From Diphasiastrum complanatum (taxonomy: Eukaryota > Streptophyta > Lycopodiopsida > Lycopodiales > Lycopodiaceae): a stretch of 64,000 nt of DNA. The position numbers were made by a program, and so were the translations under genes. This document shows positions 13,540-25,620 of this stretch, piece after piece (the first letter of the stretch is position 1; each line of letters opens with the position of its first letter). The notes beneath the pieces are model-generated. The model made no database searches and was not told the origin of the DNA. It saw nothing but the letters and a program-made list of their open reading frames with translations. The stretch lies in contig CM055102.1 of assembly GCA_029204225.1 (NCBI GenBank), positions 15,872,229 to 15,936,228 on the forward strand, given 5' to 3'.

Positions 13540-14350
13540 ATATCTCATCAACGTGCTGAACAAATATGGAATGACCAATTGCAAATTGAGCTACTTCTCA
13601 CTCGCCCTGGTCTGAAGCTGTCAAAGGAGCAATGTATACAAACCGAGGCAGAGAAGGAGGAAATGAAGTAGTATCTAGTTCACTCTATTATCGGGTCACT
13701 AATGTATGCTATGCTCTGCACTCGACACGACCTTGCATATTCCATTAGCTCTCTTAGCTAGTACCTATCGAATCCAGGGCTAGTCCATTGGAAAGCTCTC
13801 ATGAAGGTCATTAAGTATGTCCAAGCGACAAAACATCTCAGCATCTGCTATGGAGGCAACCAATTTGCCAATATTCTTGAAGGTTACACAAATGCAGACT
13901 GGGCGGGAGATATCAACACCAGAAGATCAACTTCTGGATTTGTATTCTTACTCAACCATGGCCCAATCTCATGGAACAGCCGAAAGCAGACCTCAGTAGC
14001 ACTATCTTCAACGGAATCAGAATACATAGCTACTGACAAATGCTACCAAAGAGGCAATTTGGCTAAGGAACCTTCTAGCAGAAATCGACCTTGCTCAAGA
14101 ACATCCAACTACAATTTATTGTGATAATCAAAGCGCAATAGCACTCTCTCTAAACTCGAGATTTCACTCTTAGAGCAAACACATCGATATCATGTATCAC
14201 TACCCTAGAGACAAAGTGCAAAGCAAGGAAGTGTCATTGTTTTACTGTAGGGCAGAGCTAATGGCAACAGATTAAATCACAAAAGCTCTATCAAAGGAGC
14301 ATCATCTCAGATTTAACGACATGCTAAATCTAAAGATCCAAGCTTTTTAG
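13540..14350 (+). pseudogene. Ty1/copia RT end and RNase H
   Basis: The + strand encodes the connection and RNase H of copia: GSLMYAMLCTRHDLAYSIS, KVIKYVQATKHLSI, then YTNADWAGDINTRRSTSGF, PISWNSRKQTSVALSSTESE (the DSDWAGD/SSTEAEY signatures) and, after a frameshift near 14040, IYCDNQSAIALS and the HIDI...ITKALS ending. RNase H trims the RNA template during cDNA synthesis. Stops occur at 13668 and 13756. It is followed in order by a polypurine tract (14361-14369) and an LTR, so this is the genuine 3' end of a copia element whose upstream part is missing. Confidence 0.88.
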
Positions 14351-14369
14351 GATCCACATTAAGGGGGAG

Positions 14370-15111
14370 TGTTGTATTCCAATGCTCTAGACCAAATCCA
14401 TTGAGTAATGAGCATCCTAAAAAAAATTCAAGCAAAGATGACTCTATTGGCTTCGAAGTCATCTTAGTTCGAAGTCTGACTTATCGACTTCGACTTCGCC
14501 ATGTATATATGTATACAATCAACGTTAACCCGACACATTGAAGTGCCTGACACATCGAGGTACCCAACACATCAAAGTGCCCGACACATCAAAGGTGCCC
14601 GACTTATCAACTTCCTCATCAGGAGAGAAAAGTTGATCCATGAATTGTTAGACGACTTCAAGTACATCACTGACACTGTCCACCTAACTTGTACATATAT
14701 TTACAATCAGAAAAGACGACCACCTAATGCATAATGGCTACAGTAAATTAACTAGTTAGAATTTATGCTCCCAATGTAACTAAGTTGCTAAGTAAACAGT
14801 GAGTTCATTAATAGATAAGCAAAAAAGCAATTTTTGCGCTAACTGTCTTGCGCTGCTTCACGCTCTTGTACTCATTTTTCCCATTCAATCAGAGTGCAAG
14901 TTTTTGTCTCACTACTACTTTGTTCTATTGTGCATTGCTATTGTTCATTCCTCTTGATTGTTGTTGGTAACTGTTGCACTTCCAACCCTACACCATCCGT
15001 TATCAAATTCCGCTGCTATACTACAATTATCAATACAGAGTTCTGTTTCTATTGCTTCTCTACTAATCTGATATCAATCACTCATTTTTGATAACCCACG
15101 TACTTCCTACA
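14370..15111 (+). repeat. Copia LTR (TG...CA), between PPT and PBS
   Basis: It starts TGTTGTATTCC directly after the polypurine tract AAGGGGGAG and ends ...TTCCTACA directly before a primer-like TAGTATCAGAGC. At 742 bases it is a full-size LTR. Having coding sequence and PPT on its left and a primer site on its right means that this one LTR serves both the upstream element's 3' end and a downstream element's 5' end. Confidence 0.75.
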
Positions 15112-15123
15112 TAGTATCAGAGC
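15112..15123 (+). other. Primer binding site, one mismatch
   Basis: TAGTATCAGAGC differs at one base from the iMet primer site TGGTATCAGAGC and abuts the LTR end. No Gag is visible downstream. Confidence 0.7.
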
Positions 15124-16858
15124 TCATTTCTGATAACCTCTTGATCTCTGACACTTGTCTGCAGGAATTCCAATATTAAGGTAGCAAATAATCAATCTTT
15201 TTGGCTTAACTTTGGTAGTGACCAACCCCTTCATGAACTTTGAAAAGGGCGTCTCTCTATCCATCCATAGTCTTTTGGCCACAAAATAAATGCTTAGCAT
15301 AGTGACTTCAGGATTTGCAAATAAAAAGTACTCCTTAGTTGGATTATGTTGTCACCTCTCATAAAAGGCACATGGATAAGGCTCACCATAATGTGTGTCT
15401 ACTCAATTCTTACATAAATCAATGGTCCAAATTGAATTTGGGCATCACGAATACTTGTGTCTAAGAATATAATGGTTCAACGAGAAGACTTGCCTTTATA
15501 TTCTTACCATGAGTTGACAAACAACCATTATCTAGTCCATCATGAATAAGCGGCACAATATTTACCCTTATTTAAACAAAACTAAAGTGGATGCATGGTC
15601 CCTCCATGATGTCGCTTATTGGCATGCACATAGCAATGGGCATTAGTCACATTTAAGGCAAGTTAGACCCCCCAGCAATGACCATTAGCCACGTGTTAGA
15701 CGTGCCTGTAGGTTTCGAGCTATAGCCTTGCAGATATGCCGACAACCATCTTGAATGGTGCTCCGTGTGCTTGTAAAATCACTGCACATTGTTCGTATAT
15801 ATAGTGTGTGAAAAAATCTTAGGGACCTTCGGTAACACATGAAATGCTTTGGAAGCTTTGAGCTCCTATACAAACATGTGGACGAGTGTACGGTATCGGG
15901 TGTTACTTGCCCCCTCCCCCTCCCAGTAAGAGATGAGGATCCCTCCCCTTGAGGCCCAGGCCAAGAAAAGGGCCAAAGGAAACTAATATGTCCTCAAACG
16001 GCCCTTGGAACCATCCACTACCTTCTCGTTCGTGAACAAAGCTCATCCTTCCCATGTTTTTCAAGTGTTTTTTTGTCGCTCTAGGTTTTTCGGCAACCTT
16101 TTCCACCTCCATCATGCTTCCATCGAGAATCTTTCGTATATTAATAAGATAATCCTACACAATTTCAATAAAGATCCTCAGGATAAGTCATGGCGTCATT
16201 TGATTCTTACGCTTTTTGCCATCATCGAATTTTCTTCTATTGATTGTTATCAGTTAACAAAAGTTTGATGTTCGCACATGGATCTCTTATTGACCAAAGA
16301 TTTGCTACCTATACTCCTCTGATTGCAATGCATTTATCAAGAGGCATCCGAAGTTTGATGTTTACAGATTACGATATCACTCACCGAATTGTGGCAGCAA
16401 TGCTCGTACATTTACCTTCCGACATGGAACTACGATGTTAAATATTACGATCTCATTCACCATTAATACTCAGGGTCACATGATTTAGCACGCTTTTTTG
16501 CTTCATCTTTGTGAATTTGTTTTTACCTTGCCAACCAGATTTGTATCGAAACCTACATGGCAAAGCCGATCAAAGTCGAGTTCCGGGGAGCACGAAATAC
16601 TAGGTTACTAAGATTGTAGCCAACTGATGACCCCTAGAACAAAGTGATATACATTGTGTATAATGCAAATGATCTAAGAACAATATGTAAAAGTTCTATG
16701 TGAATCTTTAAAGGAAGTGTATTTATAAGCATTCTAGTTGCACCAGACGTTGCCAACAACGATGGCTTTTATGACATTTGTTACCCCATGAACCAGATAG
16801 GCATTCTTGCGTGTTTTTAATCCTTCACGTCGATTATACACTTTAACATGCAAATTAG
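15124..16858. other. No gene seen
   Basis: Apart from a few bases of possible retroelement leader, no conserved frame is recognisable on either strand. It is probably intergenic, or intron upstream of the exon at 16859. Confidence 0.4.
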
Positions 16859-16967
16859 TCGTTATGGCTCTTGCGTCACGGAAGAGTCTCAGCCAGGATG
16901 TGGCATCTGTTTTAGAAAAGATAACTACTGCATCCGAATGCGACCAAGGAGGCTCAATCTACGCAAC
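16859..16967 (+). CDS. Host gene exon A (possible start exon)
   Basis: After an acceptor-like AAATTAG the frame reads V-MALASRKSLSQDVASVLEK and then ITTASECDQGG, ending two bases into a codon at donor GTAAGG (16968). ATG at 16864 is a plausible start, but the frame is also open upstream, so this may be an internal exon. The phase fits exon B exactly: AC plus the first base of exon B completes a Thr codon. From ATG 16864 through the next four exons the coding length is 552 bases, exactly 184 codons, without a stop. The protein family is not recognised. Confidence 0.6.
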
Positions 16968-17174
16968 GTAAGGAATAACGCATTCTGATTATTGTTCTTA
17001 GTTGAGTTCAGTAAATATTAAATGGATTATTATGTAAAAATTCTCGATACATATAAGCATCACCGATTCAACGTTGTACTTGTTAGCTAGTTGCTTATTT
17101 TTTCCTGATGGAAGATACATTCCCTACGTTCACACGAGAGAGGCTGATTCATAAGAACTTTTTGTTGTTTGGAG

Positions 17175-17283
17175 AAGAGAAGAGCAAAAGAATGCATTGG
17201 TGGAGGCACGGGGTTGCATCGAAAGGCTTTTGTTGGAAAATATCCAGCTTGAAAATGATCGGGATGCTGTACAAGAAGAAGCT
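17175..17283 (+). CDS. Host gene exon B, coiled coil
   Basis: The acceptor is TTGTTGTTTGGAG (an alternative acceptor 3 bases later keeps frame). The exon encodes REEQKNALVEARGCIERL and LLENIQLENDRDAVQEEA with regular hydrophobic spacing typical of a coiled coil, and ends on a whole codon at donor GTAAGC. The intron before it is 207 bases. The sequence is not retroelement-like, has no stop and shows Glu/Lys-rich helical composition, matching the exons that follow. Confidence 0.68.
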
Positions 17284-19459
17284 GTAAGCCCTAAACACTA
17301 GAATTCTTAAGTCAGAACTTGTGGTTTAAAAACTCAATGACAGCTCTTGTGATGATACACAATTCTTCTCCATTCTGTTTTGTTGCATTTTCTGCATATA
17401 GGAGTTGAAAATGTCCGCTTATTTCTATAATCCACAATCAGCAGGTATTCGTTGACAAAGCCAGTTTTGAGATTTTCCAGTATCGCCTATATATTGTGGC
17501 ATTGACAATTTCCTATATGATACTTCAACACTAACGGTATTTTGACAGTGGGGACCTGTGGAGGGAGAGTTATAGACCAAATAATTTGGATAGGGACATA
17601 TATATGGATCATGGATGCACTTCTGATCAAAAATCATTTGGACTAATTAGTTTGGGCACTTGGAAGTTGGGACCACAATTTACTAATTGGTATTTATTAA
17701 GACATTTATCGCATTTATTCAATTATTATTGAACCTACACCTACAGAGGTACTACATAGACCCTGATGCTAGTGTGGGCTCTCAAGGACTAAAAATAGTC
17801 TGTAAAGACTCATTGTCGGTGGTTGAGTGATTGGAGACTAGTTCTTAGAGTGGCAGCTAGAATTAGTTAGCTTTGATACCTTAGATTCAACTTCAACGAT
17901 TGAATTGCTAACAGAGATAATCAGTCTATCATATCATTGTTCTACAGTTCTTGATCTATAGTTGGTAGCCTCCTCTCTCTAGTTTTGTTCTATGGTGATG
18001 TTTTACCCATTACTACAGTAAGAGTGAGCTCACATATTAATTTAATTCATGTCGTTGCTCACTTCTTCAACTAGCTAGTCCTCCATGAATATGTTCTGTT
18101 AGTAGTGTAACTTAACTATAATTTGCGAAGGAAAAAGAAATGAAAGAATTACCTGACAATAGCCTTTGGCACTTGTTAATATTGCTTTAACATTGTATTT
18201 TATGTTGGAATCAGGAAGTACCCTAGTTTCATGATCTATTACCTTCTTATTTACACCTTGGTTGTTTCGTGAAAAGCAGTACTTGAAATTCCATTTTTTA
18301 GGGTGTGCAAACTACATATCATATCTTTACAAAATGCAGCCTTATATGATGAAGAAGTCTGGTTTGCAATTTAGAAAATCAGATTGCTTGTTTTCTTGAA
18401 TATATGTATCATCAGTGATCCGCAAAGCCTTGGTTTTAACAGATAATTTTTGCTGAATTTGTTTTGAATGTAATCTACGTGTTGGACAACTTGAGTGTAT
18501 TGTATTTAGCTTGCTCTTGTAAGCAAAGGAGCTTCAATGTTTCCCTGATATTCCCCTATATTCATGTCATCCTTCTTTGAGCTATTATGGGAGACATTGC
18601 TTGGAAGATATGTAGAAGGTTATCAAGTTAACAATGCTTTAGAGAAAAAGAACAAATTTCAAGCCTGTATTGCTTATGAAGTTTAATTACATTTGTCAAC
18701 ATTGTCTATCGTCTAGAATAATTATGAATGACTAAAAGATTCAAGAGTACTTGTATAAAACATTATTTGTTTGTTTATGGATTGGGAGCACTCATTGATG
18801 AGGCATATGATGACTTCTCACAACTTAGTGGTAATGCAACCTAGGATCATGAAAAGAAAGCATTTAGCTACTCGATCCTTGTAAGCAATAAAGAAGACAT
18901 TGTTACATATTTGAAGTAGATTTCTTTGAAGCCTTTGAGAGTCTATGACTAGCTATCATATGGGCGGAACAAACCTGTTTTTCATCGTTCTTCATGAAGT
19001 TCATGAAGTTCAAGCTCTCTAGCTCTTCTACTCAACATATGTATATATATTTTTGTTGAGAATGTTTGCGACTATGTTTGTTTGATAAAATCTTGAATTT
19101 AATCTTGTCAAACCTTTATTGATACCAATTTTGCTTTAGAAAACATGCCACAAGATATTGTCATTGTAACTTGCTTCTGCATATACATGACTTACCAAAA
19201 TTATGAATTTTTTTAACAAAATATCTAAGGTGTATGTGTGTCAACATGTACGCATAAATGTCAACATATATGCATAGTCTATAAATTCAAATATTTAGGC
19301 CAATATTAGCCAACTAAGCAAAGACATTAACATAGTCATAATAATCTATCAACAACATTGAGTAAAAATCTATCTTTAACGTTTATCTTGATAGTACTCG
19401 CCTCCTAGTTCATATTGATTTATGTTTTTTGGTTATGATGTTTCCTTGCTGGATGTTAG
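17284..19459 (+). other. Intron between exons B and C
   Basis: 2,176 bases from GTAAGC to a TTAG acceptor. No transposon coding sequence is recognised inside. A 43-base exon-like segment at 17402-17444 was considered and rejected because it breaks the frame. Confidence 0.5.
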
Positions 19460-19540
19460 TTTGCTTCTACAAAGTTATACGAGGAGGATATACGAAAGAA
19501 AAGTGGTCTTATCTTGGAGCTAGAGTCAAAACTAGAACAA
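19460..19540 (+). CDS. Host gene exon C, coiled coil
   Basis: 81 bases, phase 0 at both ends: acceptor TTTCCTTGCTGGATGTTAG, donor GTAAGT (consensus). It encodes FASTKLYEEDIRKKSGLILE and LESKLEQ, continuing the heptad-like pattern from exon B. A second acceptor 15 bases inside (CTACAAAG) would also keep frame. The next recognised exon is 25 kb away. Confidence 0.68.
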
Positions 19541-19869
19541 GTAAGTGTAAAATGGTCAAAAGATGGATGCGATTGCCTCTTGCATAGTTTGAAACATTAC
19601 AATCTAAAACTAAAATTTAGTTTGTCATTTAAAGTGCGATTGAACCAATTTCTATAATTTGGACGTCATCGAGGTGAAAAGTAATATGCATTGTGCATTC
19701 TTGGGCTAGAGTTGTGGTAAATTGTTTTCCTACATTATGATCATGTATTTAGACATCACATCAAAGTGATCTTGTTGGCCTGGGGTATGTCCAATGAAAT
19801 GGTTCAGCACATGTGCACGGGTGGAATGTCAACGAAACACAACAAGAGAGGATGAGATGAGATGCATAC

Positions 19870-21719
19870 CTGTGAAAGGACCCGCAGTGCAAGACGCTGT
19901 ATGGAGGGATAGGTGCTACCGAACATGGTCCACCAGGTAATGGGGAGCTGCCTCCTCTCTGGATCCGGAGCAGCCGGGTGACTGAACGTGCCCATGCCGA
20001 AACGAAATGTAGCTAGCTCCTCCATGAGTCTGATAGGATCCAAGCCAATGTGTGGACCCACCCTGTAGATGTACTCAAGCCAATCCGACTCGAGCTCCCT
20101 GTCTGATATTTGTGTCGGAGAGAGGAAGAGGGGATGCAAGATGTGTGCAACGCTGTGGATACTCATGTGACAGTAGTTCCACCGCGTCTCCCAGATGAAC
20201 CTCAGCTCCGTCATCCTGCACGAAGTCGAAGCAAATTTTGGAAAAAACACTGAAAAAATAAAGACCAATTACAACACTATACCGCTTACCTCTCTGGCTG
20301 CAAGATGGGCAGCTGTAGGAACTGTCCGATCTGGTCCATGAGCTCATACACCAGTCCGAGTGTGGACCCCTTGCTGTCAGCCATGCGGAGCATAACGTAG
20401 AGTGGTCGAAGCAGTCCTGACAATGTCTGGGCATCCCTCCAGAACTGGTCTCCCCTCACCATGGAAGAAAAGTGCTCCCCATCCTCCGTGTGCTGAAACG
20501 TACTGGCATGCCAAAGATCACTGGCAACCATCTGTAGAAGCTGTGCCCTGCACCTGATCAGACGGTCGATGACCACCAAGTCGAATGCAAAGTGTGTGGG
20601 GGCTGGCTTACGGAGGTCCAAATGGCTGAACACCCGAAACATGGCAAGAACACGCCTCTTCCTGGTGACTTTTGTCACCAGGAAGAGGGCCTCGCGGACG
20701 ATGGCTCTAACCCAGGGAAGTGCACCTATGTCCCCCATGAGAAAGTCTATGTCGTGCGCTGCACAGGAGGTATGGACGATGTGAGGGAACTCGGCCTCTA
20801 GCAGGACACCCATCTGAACGCAGTTGGTGGCATTGTCCGTCACCACCGTAACGACATGCTGGGGGCCTATGGACAGTATGGAAGACCTAATGACGTCGTA
20901 CATGAAATCTGCAGATATGACTCTCCCCTCTCTACTGCAATCCACGGCTCTCAAAAACTGTGTACCCATGTAGCTGGAGACCAAGATGTTGAGGGTCGGC
21001 CTCCTCCTGACATTAGTCCAGCCATCGGACATGATGCTGCATCCATATGTGGCCCAGTGGCGGCGTAGAGGCTCCATCTCACTAGACAAGGACTCGACCC
21101 TATCTCTCAGCATGTGTGTGCGGACAATCTTTGAACCAGGGACTCTCCAGCTAGGGTTGACAGACTGTGCAAGGCGGAATGCCCTTCTGAAGGGCTCAGA
21201 ATCGGTGATGGCAAAAGGTAGGTTCAGCTCGTAAATCAAACTAGCCACGGGCTGTGTGGCCTCTCTGTCCATGTGCCGCTGATGCGCGCCGCGAATGGTC
21301 TGCTGCACAAGGGCTCTACCTGGTGGGCGACGGGTGGTGGACCTCCAGCATGGTGCACCAACCGTGACGGGAATGGACGATGACGCGACAGGCTGGGCAC
21401 TAGTGGATGCATCGGCTGTAGACATGGAATGGGGAGAGTGGGATGCACTGGCAGGGATGGGTGCAACAACATAAGTGGGGTGCACTGGTGGAGGGGCAAG
21501 ATCTGGCATGGGATACGAAAACTGCTGGCTAGGGAGGTCATCCGGATGGGAAGGGAAGGAAGAAGGGATCTCATCCACATCCTCGAAGGCCTCGTCAGTA
21601 GCATCCACCTTGGCATTCCTAGTTGTTGCTTGATCTTCTTCTGGTTCCTTGGCATTCCTGGCTGTTCCATATTTGCTTGGTTTCTGATGACGCGGCCGAG
21701 ATGTTCCCTTCGTCGCCAT
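19870..21719 (-). pseudogene. hAT-superfamily transposase (DUF659 type), truncated
   Basis: On the - strand exon 1 runs 21719-20290 from ATG (MATKGTSRPR), then a 74-base intron (GTAAGC...GTGCAG, 20289-20216), then exon 2 20215-19870, which ends at another donor GTATGC. The frame is kept: 592 codons. The protein has a Pro/Ser-rich N-terminus (residues 30-140) where a BED zinc finger is usual, a DUF659-like core with SDGWTN (first catalytic Asp region) and VTDNATNC (second), and the start of the C-terminal domain (PITWWTMFGSTYPSIQRLAL, RVLSQ). The CxxxCERNWS part of the dimerisation region, expected in a third exon, is not found before 19541. It is probably an inactive cut-and-paste transposase in a host intron. 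Confidence 0.82.
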
Positions 21720-21775
21720 GATGTTGATCCTGAGTTGTTCCCTTTCTTACCAGCTGCCATTCACCAGGTTTGCCT

Positions 21776-21972
21776 TCACCATAGTCGACGCTGCAGGCAG
21801 ATTCAGTTTTTCTTGAGAGTGGGATGGTCGTCCTCTTGAGGTGGCCACTTGGGAGCCTATTGATGTGTTTTATCATACACCATTATTGGCATATCAGACT
21901 CGAGCCCTCATGGCTTTAGTTCTCTCCTCTACTACAGATGTCATTGTAGATGTTCCCTCTGCTTCATGATTC
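21776..21972 (+). pseudogene. Ty3/gypsy polyprotein C-terminus
   Basis: The frame EWDGRPLEVATWEPIDVFYH, then TPLLAYQTRALMALV, matches the C-terminal tail of the gypsy copy on the - strand near 57240-57110 (QWDGRPVEATWEPIDVFYH...). The WxGxPxEATWEP motif is typical of the chromodomain-like tail of chromovirus integrases, which reads chromatin to guide insertion. Only this tail survives; a stop precedes it. The hAT element lies immediately to its left, so the rest was lost there. Confidence 0.75.
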
Positions 21973-22188
21973 GGCTAGCTATGACTATTCTTTATTGTCG
22001 TATTTGCTTAGTACTTGCTTTACACAGTTATGATGCTTTTGGGGTATCCGTTGTGACGACTTATGTCCTCTCCATCAGTATTTCCATTAGTTTGTGATTT
22101 TTCAGTATTTAGCATGCTTACATTATTGTTTTAGATAGTCATTATGCTTGCTAGCTGGTGGAGGGCTTTGTTTTTCTACAGGAGAGAG

Positions 22189-22543
22189 TTATGGACTTGG
22201 CTCATTACATTCGCCGCATCCATTCTTTTATTGTCATTATGCATAAGCATGCCTAAGGGCCCTTTTTATTCATATACTGGCCTTGGGCCCTATTTGGTTA
22301 TATTTTCTGGACTTGGTCAGATTGATTTGGAGTGGGGGTCCTCCTATTGGGAGGGCGCACTATTTTCCCTCCCTTTTTTGAATCCTCCATTTGATTCAGG
22401 GAGAGGGTATAAGTAGGGCAGCATTGTATTCCTTTATTCAGTTTATGATGATTGCTCCTCTTTTAGCCTCCTTAAGCATTCTCTCCCTACTTTCTAGCTT
22501 AAGTCCTTCTTTCTAGCATAATTAGTGAATCTTAGCTTGTAAC
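22189..22543 (+). repeat. Gypsy 3' LTR (TTATGGACT family)
   Basis: It follows a polypurine tract ending GGAGAGAG. It begins TTATGGACTTGGCTCATTAC and contains GGGCGCACTA and a promoter-like TATAAGTAGGG. The same blocks occur in the LTR at 51796-52211 (opposite strand), so the two are one family. The right end near 22543 is approximate; no primer site follows. Confidence 0.7.
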
Positions 22544-22920
22544 TTCTCCAACTCCTCAAACCTGGCTTCGAGCTGTGTTAGCCCGTCTCTCAGTTCTCTA
22601 GCGGGGTCAAATTGACTGTGGTTCATGGCTCGCATGGATGCTTGCCATTCTTTTCTTTTTATTTTTCTGTCCTTTTCTACCTCATTAAGCATAGCCGCCA
22701 TTGCGCTGGATAGGTATTGCCGCATCTTCACATCAAAGACGTCTTGGTGCGCCTCTGGTACGGGTTCATCTCTTGGTGCCGGTTCAGAAGGGGCGCCAAT
22801 TTCCTCTTGAGGAGGTGCCATTGGGGCGTGCATACACTCTTTCTTTCTCGATTTGGATCTGGCGCCATCTCGGTGCAAGCGGGAGCCATATTCTCAGCCT
22901 TGCTCTTCCCCATCTGTTAA
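22522..22920 (-). pseudogene. Possible gypsy gag N-terminal fragment
   Basis: A 118-codon frame from 22878 (MHRDGARSKSRKKECMHA) has a Pro/Glu-rich stretch and then a charged helical stretch (LNEVEKDRKIKRKEWQ, LTQLEARFEELEKLQAKI). It resembles the poorly conserved N-terminus of some plant gypsy Gag proteins but shows no diagnostic motif. It is cut at 22522 by the LTR. It could equally be other captured sequence. Confidence 0.3.
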
Positions 22921-24437
22921 TGCTCGCGATTCATCTAGGTGGTCATCCATCCTGGTAAGAGGCGCACTTCCACTAGTCTGTTTTCCTTCTCTTTTTGAAA
23001 GCTCTCCCCTTTGCACACTGGGCCCCACAACTCTCTTTCCTTTTTTATTAAGTCAGCTTCAATACAAAAGTATCTCCTCCTCAAATGAGCATGATCAAAT
23101 CACCTGAGAACCAAGTAGGAATCAGGGGTTATTCAGGTCTGGGCAAGCACACAACAAACAAACATACCAACCAAAGCAAACACAGAGTATCCCACCCCCT
23201 TGAGACCGGACGTAGGATCTTTGCCTAGCCGCGCCCACGCAAATCTATCACAGATTTAGCCCACGGGGAAACATCCATCCAACCATCCGTGCTTTCACCA
23301 TTAAGCAGCACATTGCCTTAGTAACGCCCCACCAAATTTGGTCGATAGCCCTTATAGCTAAACGATCGGCAGCTATTCCGCACCGGCAGCTAACCACCTG
23401 TGCTTTACACCCGAATTCGAGCAGCATCTCTGTATCAATGGTTAACCCGTACAATTCGAATATGTCACCCCGCACCCCGCAAGGCACGGACCGTGCTTTC
23501 ACCTACCTAGGCAGCACTTTGCCTCATCTGTCCTACGTGCAGACGGCGCCAGGCCCCTTGTCAGGAATTGGGAGGTTAGCGTTGCTACTAGCTAGACACC
23601 ATTGTCTCTTCTGACACCTTCCTTTTTAGACAACTCAAGAATGCCCTAGTCAACCCTCAACCATGGTCCCTAATGCATTCCAATCATCTAAAACAATGTT
23701 GCAATCTCTGTGGCATCTCTAGCTCCATACCCATCCTAGATACCCTCACTACTCACTTTGACTTCTCCAAGACAAGGCCTAATCTCTTTAAACTTCTCAC
23801 CAACAACATCTTTCAGATGAGAAAGCTTTATGAATGCAGAGGGGGAAATAAGATTGAATTTTTATGGTACTTAAAAATCATGACATGAAATGACAAGACA
23901 TGGAAAAAAATAGAGAAACAACTGTGTTGCACCCTGGGTTAGAAGAGGAATCACTAAATATTTAAGGAGGCCAAGCTCTTACACTTTGTAGTTAGCTAAT
24001 CAAATGTTGGTAAAATCCAATCATAGAAGCACAGAGTTCTGGAGCGCTGCATTCCAGGAGCGTTCCAGAACGAGAGTTCCGAAAAGGTTCTGACATCCAT
24101 GATCCGAGAGCGTTCCGGTTCGGAACGTCAAAAAAAAAAAGTTTTTTTATTGGGTTTTTTTTTAATCTATGTGTTGGGGTGGTAAAAAACAATATTTAGG
24201 GATGTAAAAAACATTCCAAACATTTATCAAACTACAATGCTAAGTGTAGATGATAAAAAAACATGGAAATTGATCCACATTCCACACATGCCTCATGAAA
24301 GTGATCTTTGAGGCAGGATCTTGTTAACAAGCTCTACCCATGCTTACATTGTGGGCAGCACCTTGCACAACGGCTGTCCTGACAAATCCCAAAAAGTGGT
24401 CCTCCCTGTGAGACTTGTGTAGCTGACCGACTAGTTA
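22921..24437. other. No gene seen; leader-like repeats
   Basis: The segment contains two near copies of CCGTGCTTTCACC followed by GCAGCAC (about 23286-23312 and 23491-23518), and short GC-rich frames. It may be the 5' leader of the element whose gag fragment lies at 22522-22920. Nothing else is supported. Confidence 0.35.
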
Positions 24438-24449
24438 GCTCTGATACCA
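24438..24449 (-). other. Primer binding site, tRNA-iMet
   Basis: The - strand reads TGGTATCAGAGC, preceded by LTR-like sequence ending ...CAACATG. It marks the 5' LTR edge of an old - strand retrotransposon. Confidence 0.85.
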
Positions 24450-25244
24450 CATGTTGTACCGGCGCCTCAAAGGGCGCTGGGACTTGAGCGGTGTCCTCAA
24501 CACGCGCTTAAGTCTAACATTCATCCATCATACACTTACATAAAAGCCAACTTAGAAACGTAACAGGCTTAACCATTCAGACTTAAGAAAACTGGAATCC
24601 CAATAAACCCGAAAGCCAACTCAGAATCCGTCCCCAAAAGGTAACCAAAGGCAAAGACAAGCCACACATGAAACCCAAGGCATAGTGGTCGCCAAACTGA
24701 CCAATTGGCATAGCGGCAAGCCCCATGTCGATGACAGGGACCCTTAGGCGCCAGCGACGCAAAAAGGTTGTAGTCAGGGTCCTTCCACTTGGACCAGTCT
24801 CGGAGGCGAAACCGAAAGGGTAATCATCCCCAAGGATCAACTTTATTAAATTTGGAAGAGGTTACATTCATACATAGACTGACTGGTCTCGGGGCCACCA
24901 ACACGTGCTGGGCATTGTGCCTGGCTCGTGCTGGTAGAGGGAGCTGAGACCTGGCGACTGGATTCCTGGCGCTGGTTGAGCTGCCCAAGTTTCTGTCTGC
25001 CCGGACTCCCCCTATAGTTCTGGTGTGATTCGGCGCGCCCCCTCTGTCCTGGAATATAGTGCTTTCTGGTAAAGCACGCTTTTCTGGACTTAGTTTTTAT
25101 TTTGCTGATTAAGCCTGGGAAGCCTGGCAGAATCAGTCTGGCTCCCGGACATGGGTCCCGGGAGCCGTCCCGGCGGCAGAATCAACTTGGTTCCTGACTA
25201 GGCCATGACTCGAGCTCCAGAGCTAGCTCATGACTTGTGACTAC
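24450..25244 (-). repeat. Old LTR, interrupted by the young gypsy insertion
   Basis: GC-rich sequence next to the primer site. A block at about 24840-25110 (ACTTTATTAA...AGGTTACATT, CCCCTATAGT, TGGTAAAGCACG) is repeated, diverged, at 32310-32560. Before the young insertion at 25250 this DNA continued into what is now 31494 onward. Confidence 0.5.
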
Positions 25245-25249
25245 TGGAC
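25245..25249 (+). repeat. Target-site duplication, left copy (TGGAC)
   Basis: TGGAC immediately before the 5' LTR is matched by TGGAC at 31489-31493 after the 3' LTR: a perfect 5-base duplication as made by gypsy integrase. Confidence 0.95.
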
Positions 25250-25607
25250 TGTTACGAGCTCGTAACCAGTGCCGAACCCTAGGGAACACAGATAGGTCAG
25301 ATACCACAGTCAGGGTCGTGTCCAGTGTACATGACCAACAGGGCAAGACAGTGTGAGTAGTGTGCCCCAGCACGGTCCATAGCCATGGCGGGCCTAACAC
25401 AGCCTAGGGACCCTGTCAGCAGGATAGGGCCCCCAGTTGGGTCCCGACGTGCAGTCGACCACGTCAGTGCCACGTGGCCGACACTTGGCAGTTGCATGCT
25501 ACCAGTCCTCACACTGGGCTAGGAGGGGCTTACTCTATATCAGGGAGTAGGCAAGGTTGGGTGGATCAGTTAGTGTTTGCCCTACTGTGGTGTTAGGATC
25601 TATTACA
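25250..25607 (+). repeat. 5' LTR, 358 bases
   Basis: It runs TGTTACGAGCTCGTAACC...CTATTACA. The first bases form the palindrome GTTACGAGCTCGTAAC. A TATA-like CTCTATATC lies near 25531. It carries the element's promoter in U3 and R. Same LTR class as the copy at 61222-61617 and the remnant at 35123-35285. Confidence 0.97.
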
Positions 25608-25608
25608 C

Positions 25609-25620
25609 TGGTATCAGAGC
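25609..25620 (+). other. Primer binding site, tRNA-iMet
   Basis: TGGTATCAGAGC, one base after the 5' LTR, exact complement of plant initiator-Met tRNA 3' end. It primes minus-strand cDNA synthesis. Confidence 0.96.

Noticed and set aside
17402-17444. A 43-base exon-like segment (ELKMSAYFYNPQSA) between exons B and C
   Set aside because: It has AG and GT borders, but its length would shift the frame and destroy the coiled-coil reading of exon C.
20569-21234. + strand frames over the hAT region
   Set aside because: They are antisense shadows of the transposase frame, which has recognisable motifs on the - strand.
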